This document shows positions 7,300 to 16,280 of a stretch of 64,000 bases of DNA, piece by piece. The stretch comes from an uncultured bacterium. GTDB taxonomy: Bacteria; Bacillota; Clostridia; Oscillospirales; Ruminococcaceae. Where the stretch lies: NCBI GenBank assembly GCA_934875375.1, contig CAKXHL010000007.1, positions 1-64,000 on the forward strand, read 5' to 3'. Made by a program: the position numbers and the translations under genes. The notes under the pieces were generated by a model. It worked only from the letters and a program-made list of their open reading frames with translations, did not search any database and was not told the origin of the DNA. How positions within the stretch are numbered: the first letter of the stretch is position 1; the number at the start of each line of letters is the position of its first letter.

Positions 7300-8050
7300 A
7301 GCATCCGGCTTTTTTTTTATCTAAATGGAAAGAGGATTGATTTTTTAGAAAGCACTGATCTGCGTCGGCCCGGACGATAAAAGAACAGATTGGCAGTTCC
7401 TGGTGATAAACGCGGCCTACAATGCGCAGAATGTTCCCTCCCGGCGGCAAATGCAGGTATTTTTGGTCTTCTCCGTGGCTGGGCATCATGGAGAAATACT
7501 GACTTTGTACCAGAGGACAAGCTGCCGACGGCGCCGGAGAGAGGTTGTTTTGCACGATGTGCAAAACGGGAGATTTTTGAAATTCGGCTTTGGATGTGTT
7601 TTTTAACAGGGAATATCGTACATGGTACTTCTCATAGGCAAAGGGGACTCCGTCTCTGGAATACAGGCGAATAATGCTGATAATGGTTTCCTTAGGCGGA
7701 ATCCGCAGAATCTCGGCGGTATAAGAATCGGTTTCCATCGGACCGGCGGAAAGCAGATCTACTGTAATGGTGCCGTTGGGATATTCCAGCATTTGGCCAA
7801 AACTGCGAAAATTATGATAATGCAGGAAAACCGGCTTGGCAAAAGCCGTATAGGATCCCCCGGCAGCCGGCTGCAGAATTTTTTGCTGACAAAAGCGTTC
7901 CAGAGCCAGCTGAAGCTCCTCTTCCGAAAGGCTAGTTTGCCAAAGAAGGAATTCTCTGGGGGGAAAATCCCCGCCAGACAGCGCGCCTGCCTGCAGTAAG
8001 GCATCATATAAAATTTGATCGTTTTGTAGCAAAAGGGGGATGGAAGGCAC
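7298..8050 (-). CDS. GntR-family regulator linked to PTS enzyme I
   Basis: 250 residues from GTG 8050 (AGGAG 7 bases upstream). The N-terminus (PLLLQNDQILYDALLQAG ... FPPREFLLWQTSLSEEELQLALERFCQQKIL) is a diverged winged helix. The second half is a UTRA domain (TIISIIRLYSRDGVPFAYEKYHV; ending GRVYHQELPICSF). It lies 53 bases downstream of the enzyme I gene on the same strand, so it probably regulates this sugar-phosphotransfer function (inference). The recognition helix is less typical than in the two + strand GntR genes, so its operator is likely different. Confidence 0.8.
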   Translation of the reverse strand: MPSIPLLLQNDQILYDALLQAGALSGGDFPPREFLLWQTSLSEEELQLALERFCQQKILQPAAGGSYTAFAKPVFLHYHNFRSFGQMLEYPNGTITVDLLSAGPMETDSYTAEILRIPPKETIISIIRLYSRDGVPFAYEKYHVRYSLLKNTSKAEFQKSPVLHIVQNNLSPAPSAACPLVQSQYFSMMPSHGEDQKYLHLPPGGNILRIVGRVYHQELPICSFIVRADADQCFLKNQSSFHLDKKKAGC

Positions 8051-8103
8051 AAAGATACTCCTTTCTGTTTTCAGCGCCGGAATTGCTGGGCAGATATGAA
8101 ATG

Positions 8104-9840
8104 TTACACGACCCATTCCGCATAGTTTTCCGGAATCCAGCGGTGGATCAGTGCAACGACTTCTTTGGCGCTGGTAGCCCGGAGAATATCCGCCGTCAGC
8201 TTTTGGCAGGCATCAATCCGGCATAGAGAAATCAGTTTGCGGGTTCTTAAAAGTGCGCTGGGGCCCACGCTGAAATGCCGCAGCCCTAACCCCAGCAGTA
8301 GCGGAATCGCTAAGGGGTCGGCTGCCATTTCTCCACAGATGCTGCAAGCCGTTTGATTTTGCCTGGCCGCCTGAAGGGTGTGCTTCACCAATCGGATAAC
8401 AGCCGGGTCGAAATGGTTATACAGATAAGAAACCGCTACGTTTAAACGGTCCACCGCCAGCGTATACTGTGTCAGATCATTGGTGCCGATACTGACAAAA
8501 TCCGCATGAGAGGTTAAAATATCGGCGTTAATCGCTGCGGAAGGCACTTCTATCATCGTTCCAATGAGAATCTGCGGATCATACCGGATTGCCTGAGAGG
8601 ACAACTCTTTTTGAATGGCCAGAACATGCCCCCTGGCGCTGAGAAATTCCTCCAGGTTGGAAATCATGGGAAACATGATCCGGACTTTTCCGAAAGCGGA
8701 GGCCCGCAGAATGGCGCGGATCTGCGGGGTAAAAACATCTTCCCGGTCCAAGTACATGCGAATGGCGCGGTATCCCATAAAGGGGTGGGTTTCCTCCTGC
8801 GTGGGAAAGCAGGGGATAATTTTGTCACCGCCCATATCCAGTGTCCGGAAAATAACCGGTTTGCCATCCATTGCCTCGACTACGGATTTATACAAAAAAA
8901 ACTGCTCTTCTTCCGATGGAGGAACTCGGCGCTCCAGGAAAAGAAATTCTGTCCGAAACAAGCCAATCCCATCGCATCCGAAACGGTTGATTTCTTTGCA
9001 GGAAAGAGCGTCCTGCCCGTTGGCAAACAGTTTAACCGGTGTACCGTCAGCCGTGCGGGTGGGGTGCCCGGCCAGCAGAGAAAGCTGTTCCATATGCCGG
9101 TCGTTGCGTTGTGCCATCAAGGCAAAGGCATCCACCTCCTGCGGAAGCAGCCCCCAATGCAGTTGGCCAGAATGACCGTCCAGAAAAACCGGCTCCCCGT
9201 CCTGCACCTGAAGCTGCGCTTCTTGGCATCCCACCACCACCGGGATGCCAAGCCCGGCCGCAATGATTGCGCTGTGAGAGGTTTTGCCGCTGGCAGTGAG
9301 CACAACGCCAGCTACCTGGCCGGAGTGAAGCCCTGCCGTCACCGACGGTGGAATATCTGCTGCAATCAGGATAACCGGCTGCCCCTCCAAATGGATCTCC
9401 GGAAAAGGCCGGCCGAGGATGGTACAGATCAGCCGTACCGCCACATCGTCCAGATCGGCAGCCCTTTGGCTGAAATACTCGTTATCAATTTGGGAAAGAG
9501 TGGCGGAATAGGTTCGAAAAGCGCGTAAAACCGCTGATTCCAAAGCATAATCTTCGCGGATTTGCCGGATAATTTCCTCCTGCAGCGAATGGTCGTGCAG
9601 AATTGCGTTGTGCACGACCATAATATCGCCGCGGGTATTGTCCCCGATGGCATAAAAATTGTTGGCCGATTCCGTGTAAAAAGCGCTCAGGCAGGACACT
9701 GCGTTTTGTACCGAAGCGATCTGCCTTTCCTTTGGGGTATGAAATTCCCTCTTTTCATCGGAAAAAACCGGCCACGGCGGAACAACACGGGCAGGAGCCA
9801 ATGCCATACCGCGATTGATAGGAATGCCAGCAGCTTTCAT
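8104..9840 (-). CDS. ptsI: PTS enzyme I (phosphoenolpyruvate-protein phosphotransferase)
   Basis: 578 residues, full length for enzyme I. It takes phosphate from PEP to its histidine and passes it to HPr or an HPr-like partner. The phospho-histidine motif GKTSHSAI places the active His at residue 189. Further motifs are DGIGLFRTEFLFL, GTNDLTQYTLAVDR and the C-terminal catalytic CSICGEMA. ATG 9840 is favoured: AAGGTGA upstream, and MKAAGIPINRGMALAPA matches the usual N-terminus. No HPr or EII gene is nearby; the only operon partner is a GntR/UTRA regulator. It may be the general enzyme I or a paralogue. Confidence 0.92.
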   Translation of the reverse strand: MKAAGIPINRGMALAPARVVPPWPVFSDEKREFHTPKERQIASVQNAVSCLSAFYTESANNFYAIGDNTRGDIMVVHNAILHDHSLQEEIIRQIREDYALESAVLRAFRTYSATLSQIDNEYFSQRAADLDDVAVRLICTILGRPFPEIHLEGQPVILIAADIPPSVTAGLHSGQVAGVVLTASGKTSHSAIIAAGLGIPVVVGCQEAQLQVQDGEPVFLDGHSGQLHWGLLPQEVDAFALMAQRNDRHMEQLSLLAGHPTRTADGTPVKLFANGQDALSCKEINRFGCDGIGLFRTEFLFLERRVPPSEEEQFFLYKSVVEAMDGKPVIFRTLDMGGDKIIPCFPTQEETHPFMGYRAIRMYLDREDVFTPQIRAILRASAFGKVRIMFPMISNLEEFLSARGHVLAIQKELSSQAIRYDPQILIGTMIEVPSAAINADILTSHADFVSIGTNDLTQYTLAVDRLNVAVSYLYNHFDPAVIRLVKHTLQAARQNQTACSICGEMAADPLAIPLLLGLGLRHFSVGPSALLRTRKLISLCRIDACQKLTADILRATSAKEVVALIHRWIPENYAEWVV

Positions 9841-9886
9841 ATCGTCACCTTCTTCACGGCAGCCCGATGGGCAACCGCTTTTTTTT

Positions 9887-9915
9887 ATTGTATCACCAGA
9901 AGGCAAAAGTGACAA
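9887..9915 (-). promoter_or_regulatory. Promoter of the enzyme I operon
   Basis: Reading the - strand: TTGTCA (9915-9910), 17 bases, TACAAT (9892-9887), 46 bases before the start codon. Confidence 0.75.
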
Positions 9916-9938
9916 TCATATTTGCGAAAACAAACATA

Positions 9939-9974
9939 AAACATCCCCCGGGAAATGATGGCCGGGGGATGTTT
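9939..9974 (-). terminator. Terminator of the ECF S-component gene
   Basis: Stem AAACATCCCCCGG / CCGGGGGATGTTT with a 10-nt loop. It lies 24 bases after the stop of the 9998 gene on the - strand and is followed by T-rich sequence. Confidence 0.85.
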
Positions 9975-9997
9975 CCAAAAAAAACGGGATATCTTTG

Positions 9998-10591
9998 TTA
10001 AATAGACAAATGCTGCTTTTTTAGCGCGGCGGCGATGGAGGAATAAATCAGATTTGCCACGACGACAGCAATCAGACCGTTGACCAATGAGATATAACCT
10101 TTGCCAACCACTGTCGCCCAGATCGTTGCACTGCGGTCCACCGCTTCACCGATATTGGATTCCAGATACAGAGTAATGTAGGATTTGGTCATATATAATA
10201 TCACGTAGGTCAGGCATCCGGCTACCGACGCCACCACCCGCCGCAGGATCAGTTGCAGCTGAGGCAGTTCTTTGGCGCGGGTCATCAGGTTCAAAAGCCA
10301 GCCGCACACAAAGGCCATCAAAAACTTGTTGATAAAGGTGATAATGCATTCTGCGCCGTACCCGGTAAAAATATCATAGAAAAACGCGCCGATTCCCGCA
10401 GCAAGGCCGCCGCCGACCGGCCCCAGCATAAAGGCCGAAAGGATGCAGAAAACATTTCCCAAATGGATACGGCTTTTGTCAATTCCAATGGGAATTGGAA
10501 ATGAAAAGTAGTTGCTCACCAGGCATAAAGCAGCCATCAATCCAATGATAACGATTTGGCGAACTGTGATTTTTTTTAAAGTAACACTCAT
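9998..10591 (-). CDS. ECF transporter S component (substrate unknown)
   Basis: 197 residues with five to six hydrophobic helices. The motif IGIDKSRIHLGNVFCILSAFMLGPVGGG followed by an acidic/aromatic loop is typical of ECF-family substrate-binding (S) subunits, which dock onto a shared EcfA-EcfA'-EcfT energising module encoded elsewhere. The vitamin or other ligand cannot be told from sequence. Single gene with its own promoter and terminator; no riboswitch that I recognise in the ~150-base upstream region. Confidence 0.75.
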   Translation of the reverse strand: MSVTLKKITVRQIVIIGLMAALCLVSNYFSFPIPIGIDKSRIHLGNVFCILSAFMLGPVGGGLAAGIGAFFYDIFTGYGAECIITFINKFLMAFVCGWLLNLMTRAKELPQLQLILRRVVASVAGCLTYVILYMTKSYITLYLESNIGEAVDRSATIWATVVGKGYISLVNGLIAVVVANLIYSSIAAALKKQHLSI

Positions 10592-10624
10592 CTGAAAACC
10601 TCCCCAAACACTTTTACTGCTTTC

Positions 10625-10653
10625 AGTATATCCTGCAAAAGAGGAAAAGACAA
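10625..10653 (-). promoter_or_regulatory. Promoter of the ECF S-component gene
   Basis: - strand TTGTCT (10653-10648)-17-TATACT (10630-10625). Confidence 0.75.
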
Positions 10654-10771
10654 AACAGGGAAAGAAGGACAGAAAAAGGAATTTGTTTGTAAAAAAAGCA
10701 CAATATAAAATATAAAAATGTTTTTTTATTAGATAAAATAGCGGGTTTTTGAAAAAAGAGAAGATGCATCC

Positions 10772-10813
10772 AAAAAAGCGCAGGGAAAAATTCTATTTTT
10801 TCCTGCGCTTTTT
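10772..10813 (-). terminator. Terminator of the metallophosphoesterase gene
   Basis: Stem AAAAAAGCGCAGG / CCTGCGCTTTTT about 40 bases after the stop codon, with T-run on the - strand. Confidence 0.8.
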
Positions 10814-10853
10814 AAGCTTTATTTGTGCAAAAAGTAAAAAAATTGCCCGATCC

Positions 10854-11516
10854 CTAATCCAGCGGCCGCACAGACTGGTATACGGCACAGTGCCGGGGCG
10901 GAATTTGCTTGTCCAGATGGTAAAATCCGAAAAACCATTTATGAAACTGCAATTTTCTTTCTATTTCGGTCAAAAATTGGTTCAGGCTATTGCTTTGCTG
11001 CCCCATGGACAAAAAGATCTTCATTTTTTCCGAACAATCATGAGTCAGCACATAATCCACCGACCAGCGAAACCGTTCCAAGTTTTCCCGTGCGTCCTGC
11101 ATCTCCTGCGGACTGGGCAGCTCTTGGGAAAACCACTTCTGCTGCTGGGCGCGCATTTCTTTTTCATCGCTCTCCCCACCGCCCATGGTAAAAATTCGCT
11201 TGCCTTCTATCACATATACCTGTCCCCGCATCAGGTATCGCAGGTTGCCGTCAATCCGGCGAACCTGTCCGCCGCCCCATTCTTCTACCGGATATTGTTC
11301 CAGCAGGTCAAAATTCTCATGGGCGCCGTCGAGAAAAAGGATTTGATATTTCTTTTTGCCCAGTTTTTTCAAAAGTTTTTTTTCTTTTGGCGTACCCTGC
11401 CAAAGAAACCCAAAATCGCCCAAAACGATGAGCGTGTCTCCTTTTTTTAACCGACGGATTTCCTTGGTGCGAAGGCGTGTGGCATCGCCATGCAGATCTG
11501 CGGTAACGTAGATCAT
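10854..11516 (-). CDS. Metallophosphoesterase with altered GHxH motif
   Basis: 220 residues. Calcineurin-like phosphoesterase: motif I ADLHGD (7-11), motif II GDFGFLW (33-39), motif III LDGAHENFD, motif IV LTHD (157-160). In motif V the expected G-H-x-H reads G-F-Y-H (Phe198, His200), so one metal-ligand His is missing. The enzyme may be inactive, mononuclear, or use another ligand. ATG 11516 has GGGGGA upstream; the upstream frame extension is unlikely. Substrate unknown. Confidence 0.8.
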   Translation of the reverse strand: MIYVTADLHGDATRLRTKEIRRLKKGDTLIVLGDFGFLWQGTPKEKKLLKKLGKKKYQILFLDGAHENFDLLEQYPVEEWGGGQVRRIDGNLRYLMRGQVYVIEGKRIFTMGGGESDEKEMRAQQQKWFSQELPSPQEMQDARENLERFRWSVDYVLTHDCSEKMKIFLSMGQQSNSLNQFLTEIERKLQFHKWFFGFYHLDKQIPPRHCAVYQSVRPLD

Positions 11517-11590
11517 GGCGGTCAGTCCCCCTTTTTTGGATGTGAAAATTGTGAATTTTTGCACCCCGCCTTTTCCTTTTGGCATAGGTC

Positions 11591-11599
11591 TGTTATAAT
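11591..11599 (+). promoter_or_regulatory. Extended -10 promoter element of the carboxypeptidase gene
   Basis: TGTTATAAT (TGn-TATAAT), about 75 bases before the start. No good -35 at 17 bases, as is common for extended -10 promoters. Confidence 0.55.
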
Positions 11600-11674
11600 A
11601 GAAAGCAATCAAAGGTTTTTCAATAAGGCGGGAAATCGGCCTTTTCTATCATATCATATTTGGAGAGAATGTCT

Positions 11675-13015
11675 ATGAAAAAGTTGTCAATTTTTATGGC
11701 TGCCCTGTTTGTTTTCATGCTTTTTGCCGGCATTCGGCCTGCATACGCGGCACAGTACAATCTGGATTTTGAGGAGACGGCTGAATCAGTATACATGGTT
11801 AATTTGGATACGGATACGGTGGTCTTTGAAAAAAATGCCGATGAACGCCGCTCTCCTGCTTCTATCACCAAAATCATGACAATGGCACTGGCGCTGGAGA
11901 TGTGCGAGGATCCTGCCAATACCTATGTGACGGCGCCGTCTTATATCTGGAACGAGTTTGAGGGAATCTCCATTTCCCATTGTGATATCCAGCGGGGCGA
12001 AACGCTGACCATGCAGGATTTGCTATATGGCATGGCGCTGCAGTCAGCGAACGAAGCGGCCAATATCGTAGCGGATTATCTGGGAAACGGCAGTATTTCT
12101 GACTTTGTGGAGCTGATGAATCAAAAAGCGAAGGAAATCGGCGCGGTCAATACCCATTTTACCAACCCGCACGGACTGTATGGAGCCGACCATTATACCA
12201 CAGCATACGATATTTACCTGATTGCAAAATATGCGCTGAGCGTACCCGGATTTCAAGATTTGGTTTCCACAACGGTTTACACCGCACAGTACGCGGACAA
12301 ACATACCGAGCCTTTGAATTTTTACACCACCAATAAAATGATGGTGAAAAACAGTGATTATTATTACGAAGGGCTTTCCGGAATCAAAACCGGCACCCTG
12401 CCCGAATCCGGCCGCTGTTTTGTTTCCACAGCCACCCGAAACGGTTTTACCTACCTTTTGGTAGTATTGGGATGCCCGGCCTATGATGAAGAGGAAAAAC
12501 AGCTGGCCACCAACTATGCTTTTCTGGATACGGAAAATTTTTATGATTGGGCCTTTTCTACCTTCCGGGTGAAAACGCTGGTGGAGGAAGGGAAAATTGT
12601 CGGGCAAACGAATCTGGACTTGTCCTGGGGAAAGGATTATTTGCTGGTGATGACCAACGGGCGTTTTACCGCGCTTTTGCCGGAGGAAATTCAGGTTTCC
12701 AGCGTGGTGACAGAAGCTGTTTTTGATCAGGAGGCGGTGCGGGCACCGGTGCAGAAAGGCGATAAGGTCGGTTATCTGAAACTGGTGCTGGCCGGGGAAG
12801 AGGTGGGCCGCGTCGACCTGGTGGCTGCCGAATCGGCGGATATGAATGAATGGCTGTTTTGTCTGGACTATGTGAAACAAATCAGCGAGTCGTTCTGGTT
12901 TAAGTTTGCCGTTATTTTTGTGGCGTTGCTTATTCTTGTGTATGTGGTGCTGACGGTGGTGCGCAACCGAAACCGGCGCCGGTACCAAAATGTTCGCCGC
13001 CGCCGCAGATTATAG
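11675..13015 (+). CDS. D-alanyl-D-alanine carboxypeptidase (DacF/PBP5 type)
   Basis: 446 residues. Removes the terminal D-Ala from peptidoglycan stem peptides outside the cell. Signal peptide at 1-25 (ends ...YAA). Catalytic motifs of the S11 family: SITK (Ser63, Lys66), SAN (124-126), KTG (238-240). The C-terminal beta domain is followed by a membrane helix (~ residues 410-430, FAVIFVALLILVYVVLTVV) and a basic tail RNRNRRRYQNVRRRRRL, so it is anchored at both ends in effect. RBS GGAGA 8 bases before ATG 11675. Full length; looks active. Confidence 0.93.
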   Translation: MKKLSIFMAALFVFMLFAGIRPAYAAQYNLDFEETAESVYMVNLDTDTVVFEKNADERRSPASITKIMTMALALEMCEDPANTYVTAPSYIWNEFEGISISHCDIQRGETLTMQDLLYGMALQSANEAANIVADYLGNGSISDFVELMNQKAKEIGAVNTHFTNPHGLYGADHYTTAYDIYLIAKYALSVPGFQDLVSTTVYTAQYADKHTEPLNFYTTNKMMVKNSDYYYEGLSGIKTGTLPESGRCFVSTATRNGFTYLLVVLGCPAYDEEEKQLATNYAFLDTENFYDWAFSTFRVKTLVEEGKIVGQTNLDLSWGKDYLLVMTNGRFTALLPEEIQVSSVVTEAVFDQEAVRAPVQKGDKVGYLKLVLAGEEVGRVDLVAAESADMNEWLFCLDYVKQISESFWFKFAVIFVALLILVYVVLTVVRNRNRRRYQNVRRRRRL

Positions 13016-13037
13016 CCGACAGATAAAAATGCCTTTC

Positions 13038-13077
13038 AGGGGAAGTCTATGGATTAGGATTCCCCTTTTTCTTTTTA
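13038..13077 (+). terminator. Terminator after the carboxypeptidase gene
   Basis: Stem AGGGGAA / TTCCCCT with a 15-nt loop, then TTTTTCTTTTT. Confidence 0.75.
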
Positions 13078-13096
13078 GAAAAAGGCGGGCAGACAG

Positions 13097-13149
13097 TTGA
13101 CGGGGATTGGAAGAAAGACTATACTTTTATTCGTAATCATTCCGAATAA
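13097..13149 (+). promoter_or_regulatory. Promoter with palindromic operator (rubredoxin gene)
   Basis: TTGACG (13097-13102)-17-TATACT (13120-13125). Directly downstream a perfect 7-bp inverted repeat, TTATTCG-N9-CGAATAA (13127-13149), covers the expected transcription start. The layout is that of a repressor site; Fur/PerR-family regulators are plausible because the gene makes an oxygen-related redox protein, but this is inference. Confidence 0.7.
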
Positions 13150-13165
13150 TGAAAGGGGATTTCAT

Positions 13166-13804
13166 ATGGATCTTCAGGCTTTTTTTAAGTTGTCCTATGG
13201 TTTGTACGTGATCAGCGCCCGCTCCGGCGAAAAAAACTATGGCTGTGTTGTCAATACATTGCAGCAGGTTACTGCCGAGCCGCCGATGCTCTCGGTGGCA
13301 GTCAACAAAAACAGTGTGACGGCAAAAGCAATTCTGGATTCCGGACGTTTTTGCGGAACGGTGCTGACCGAAACAGCGGATCTGCAGTTAATTGGTACTT
13401 TCGGCTTTAAAAATAGTGAGGCGGTGGATAAATTCGCTTCTTTTTCCACCCGGTCGGATGAATATCAAATCCCTTATCTGGTGGAACACACCGCTGCCAG
13501 ATACAGCTGTAAAGTGACCGATACGCTGGATCTGGGCACGCATATCCTGATCGTCGGTGAAGTGACAGAGACGGAGATTTTAAGCGATGAGCCGGTTATG
13601 ACCTATGATTATTACCATCGGGTGGTCAAGGGCGGAACACCTCCCACCGCACCGTCTTATAAAGGGAACCTCGCGAAAAAGCCAGAGAAAAAAGCCCAAT
13701 GGCGCTGTAAAATCTGCGGATATATTTATGACGGTGACCCGCTTCCGGCGGATTTTGTCTGCCCCATCTGCGGACAGGGTGCTGACCAATTCGAAAAGAT
13801 CTAA
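13166..13804 (+). CDS. Flavin reductase-rubredoxin fusion (high-molecular-weight rubredoxin)
   Basis: 212 residues. Residues 1-155 form an FMN-binding flavin-reductase-like domain (FFKLSYGLYVISA; VNTLQQVTAEPPMLSV). Residues 168-212 are a rubredoxin with the two iron-binding pairs CKICGY and CPICGQ. Such fusions (Hrb in Moorella) pass electrons from NADH to flavodiiron proteins that remove oxygen or NO in anaerobes. RBS AAAGGGG before ATG 13166. No flavodiiron gene is adjacent. The upstream palindrome suggests inducible expression. Confidence 0.92.
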   Translation: MDLQAFFKLSYGLYVISARSGEKNYGCVVNTLQQVTAEPPMLSVAVNKNSVTAKAILDSGRFCGTVLTETADLQLIGTFGFKNSEAVDKFASFSTRSDEYQIPYLVEHTAARYSCKVTDTLDLGTHILIVGEVTETEILSDEPVMTYDYYHRVVKGGTPPTAPSYKGNLAKKPEKKAQWRCKICGYIYDGDPLPADFVCPICGQGADQFEKI

Positions 13805-13932
13805 GCGGTGGTGAAGCGGCGAAAGTTGGACTGAAACGGGCAGAGCATATTTTGTGGGCGGAGGCGGACAGGTCGGGCCTGCATGCGGAAAAGACAACAT
13901 CCGGCAACAGTTGGGAAAGATAGGAGGAAAAA

Positions 13933-14811
13933 ATGAACCTGCTTCGGATTGCGCTATTGCAGATTTTGCCACAGGGCAGCCTGGAGAAAAACCGGCAAAA
14001 GGGGGTTTGCGCCTGTATAGAAGCCAAAAAGGCAGGCGCGGATATTGCGCTGTTCCCTGAGATGTGGAGTAACGGCTATCATGTACCGGAGTACCCGGAT
14101 AGGCTACGGCTAGAATCGATACCGGCAGCCGGCGAGTTTGTTCGGACCTTTGGCAGGTTGGCGGCGCAGTTGGATATGGCCATCGCCATCACATTTCTGG
14201 AGCGCTATGAGCCGTCTGCCAGAAATACGGTTGTTTTATTTGACCGGCATGGGAAAAAGGCGTTCACCTACGCCAAGGTTCACACCTGCGATTTTGAGGA
14301 GGAGCGGAACTTGACGCCTGGCGAGGATTTTTATGTTGCACAATTGGATACTGCGGCGGGGCAAGTGAAGGTCGGCGCCATGATTTGTTATGACCGGGAA
14401 TTTCCCGAAAGCGCACGGATTCTGATGTTGAAGGGCGCGGAAATCATTCTGGTACCCAACGCCTGTCCAATGGAAATCAACCGTCTTGCACAGCTGCGGG
14501 GCAGGTCGTTCGAAAATATGGTGGGGATCGCCACCTGCAATTACCCGGACGGACAACCGGACTGTAACGGACGATCTTCTGCATTTGACGGGGTGGTATA
14601 TCTGCCGGAAATGTCTGGTTCGCGGGATATTTGCATTTTGCAGGCCAGCGGAGAAGAGGGGATCTTTCTGGCGGAATTCGATTTGGACAGGATGCGGGAA
14701 TACCGGAAAAACGAGGTGCATGGCAATGCTTACCGCCATCCGAAAAAATACGGGCTTCTTACGGAAGAGCGAATTGAGGAACCCTTTATCCGCAGCGATT
14801 ACCGGGCGTAA
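13933..14811 (+). CDS. Carbon-nitrogen hydrolase (nitrilase superfamily)
   Basis: 292 residues. Catalytic triad Glu43 (ALFPEMW), Lys115 (TYAKVHTC) and Cys152 (GAMICYDREFPES) are all present, so this should be an active amidase/carbamoylase-type enzyme of the cytoplasm. RBS AGGAGG 7 bases before ATG. Distance of 128 bases to the rubredoxin gene, with no terminator seen, so they may share a transcript. Substrate is not predictable; omega-amidase or N-carbamoyl hydrolase are the commonest roles. Confidence 0.88.
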   Translation: MNLLRIALLQILPQGSLEKNRQKGVCACIEAKKAGADIALFPEMWSNGYHVPEYPDRLRLESIPAAGEFVRTFGRLAAQLDMAIAITFLERYEPSARNTVVLFDRHGKKAFTYAKVHTCDFEEERNLTPGEDFYVAQLDTAAGQVKVGAMICYDREFPESARILMLKGAEIILVPNACPMEINRLAQLRGRSFENMVGIATCNYPDGQPDCNGRSSAFDGVVYLPEMSGSRDICILQASGEEGIFLAEFDLDRMREYRKNEVHGNAYRHPKKYGLLTEERIEEPFIRSDYRA

Positions 14812-14828
14812 AAATAGTTGGATTATGA

Positions 14829-14865
14829 AAAAACGGTATGCAGAAAACGACTGCATACCGTTTTT
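14829..14865. terminator. Terminator between convergent amidase and metY genes
   Basis: Perfect stem AAAAACGGTATGCAG / CTGCATACCGTTTTT with a 7-nt loop. Works in both directions. Confidence 0.9.
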
Positions 14866-14917
14866 GTGATGGGATCAAAATATCATTTCAGCCCAATCCA
14901 TCAGGCCACCGAAATCA

Positions 14918-16183
14918 TCAGATTTTTTCCAGCGCCTGCTTGATATCATCCAAAATATCATCCACATGCTCCAGTCCCACGGACAAGCGGATCATACCAG
15001 GTGTAATACCCGCGGCTACCAGCTGCTCGTCGGAAAGCTGCCGGTGGGTAGCGCTGGCCGGATGCAGCACGCAGGTGCGGATATCCGCCACATGTACCAC
15101 ATTGGAGGCGAGTTTCAGGCTGTCCATAAACCGAATCGCGGTGTCCCGGTCGCCTTTGAGCGAGAAAGACATTACGCCGCTGCATCCGTCAGGCAGATAT
15201 TTTTCTGCCAGTGCATGGTAGGGGTCGCCGGCAAGACCTGGATAGTTGACCCATTCCACTTTTTCGTTCGCAGCCAGAAATTCTGCCACGATCTGCGCAT
15301 TTTTACAATACCGCTCCATTCGGACCGGAAGTGTCTCCAATCCCAGGTTGAGCAAAAATGCATTGATGGCAGCTGGATATGCACCAAAGTCCCGCATCAG
15401 CTGTACGCGTGCCTTGGTAATGTAGGCGGCTTTGCCAAAATCGCGGGTATAGCGTACGCCGTGGTAGGATTCATCCGGTTCCACCAGCTCAGGGAATTTA
15501 CCGTTATCCCAAGGAAAGTTCCCGCTGTCTACAATCACGCCGCCTACCTGGATAGCATGCCCATCTAGGTATTTGGTAGTGGAATGGATGACGATATCCG
15601 CGCCAAACTCAATGGGACGGCAGAGAATAGGAGTGGCAAAAGTGTTGTCTACAATCAGAGGAATCTGATGAGAATGGGCAACCTGGGCAAATTTTTCAAT
15701 GTCAAAAACGGTTAAAGCAGGATTGGCCAGCGTTTCACCGAAAATCAGCCGGGTATTGGGGCGAATTTGCGCGGCGATTTCATCGGGAGAAGCATTGGTA
15801 TCGATAAAAGTACATTCAATGCCCAGACGCTTTAAGGTAACGCCAAACAGGTTGATGGTGCCGCCGTAAATGGTAGAAGCAGCCAGAAAATGGTCGCCGG
15901 CGCTGCAGATGTTTAAAATACTGATCAGTGACGCAGCCTGTCCAGAAGTGGTGCACAGCGCGCCGACACCACCTTCCAGTGCGGCGATTTTCTTTTCCAC
16001 CATCTCAACAGTGGGGTTGGAGATGCGGGAGTACATGTGCCCTTCCACCGCCAGGTCAAACAGCTGACCGATATGTTCGGTTGACTGGTAGTTGTAAGTT
16101 GTGCTTTGATAAATCGGCATAGCCTGCGGTTCGCCGTTTTTGGGCGTATATCCTTCGTGCAGGCATTTGGTTTCTATTTTCAT
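14918..16183 (-). CDS. metY: O-acetylhomoserine sulfhydrylase (MetY type)
   Basis: 421 residues. PLP enzyme of the Cys/Met metabolism family making homocysteine from O-acetylhomoserine and sulfide. PLP lysine is Lys204 in HSTTKYLDGH; GQAAS, VDNTFATP and YSRISNPT motifs are present. MetY-like features are the long middle insert and NFPWDNGKFP. Single gene; starts at ATG 16183 with GGACGG upstream. No SAM or T-box leader in the 35-base 5' region, so control is probably at the promoter. A gamma-lyase activity is the main alternative. Confidence 0.88.
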   Translation of the reverse strand: MKIETKCLHEGYTPKNGEPQAMPIYQSTTYNYQSTEHIGQLFDLAVEGHMYSRISNPTVEMVEKKIAALEGGVGALCTTSGQAASLISILNICSAGDHFLAASTIYGGTINLFGVTLKRLGIECTFIDTNASPDEIAAQIRPNTRLIFGETLANPALTVFDIEKFAQVAHSHQIPLIVDNTFATPILCRPIEFGADIVIHSTTKYLDGHAIQVGGVIVDSGNFPWDNGKFPELVEPDESYHGVRYTRDFGKAAYITKARVQLMRDFGAYPAAINAFLLNLGLETLPVRMERYCKNAQIVAEFLAANEKVEWVNYPGLAGDPYHALAEKYLPDGCSGVMSFSLKGDRDTAIRFMDSLKLASNVVHVADIRTCVLHPASATHRQLSDEQLVAAGITPGMIRLSVGLEHVDDILDDIKQALEKI

Positions 16184-16218
16184 TTACGTCCGTCCTTTCA
16201 TCCCAAATTCCATAAAAC

Positions 16219-16247
16219 AGTATACCCTAAAAATCCTGACTGCGCAA
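16219..16247 (-). promoter_or_regulatory. Promoter of metY
   Basis: - strand TTGCGC (16247-16242)-17-TATACT (16224-16219), 36 bases before the start codon. Confidence 0.7.
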
Positions 16248-16280
16248 TTCCTCTCAATAAGAAAAATCCGTTCCCCTTTC

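Noticed and set aside
8611..9528. Long + strand frame (305 residues) opposite enzyme I
   Set aside because: Antisense shadow of a clear family protein; no RBS.
16184..16280. Possible SAM riboswitch or T-box before metY
   Set aside because: Leader between promoter and start is too short (about 30 bases) to hold either.
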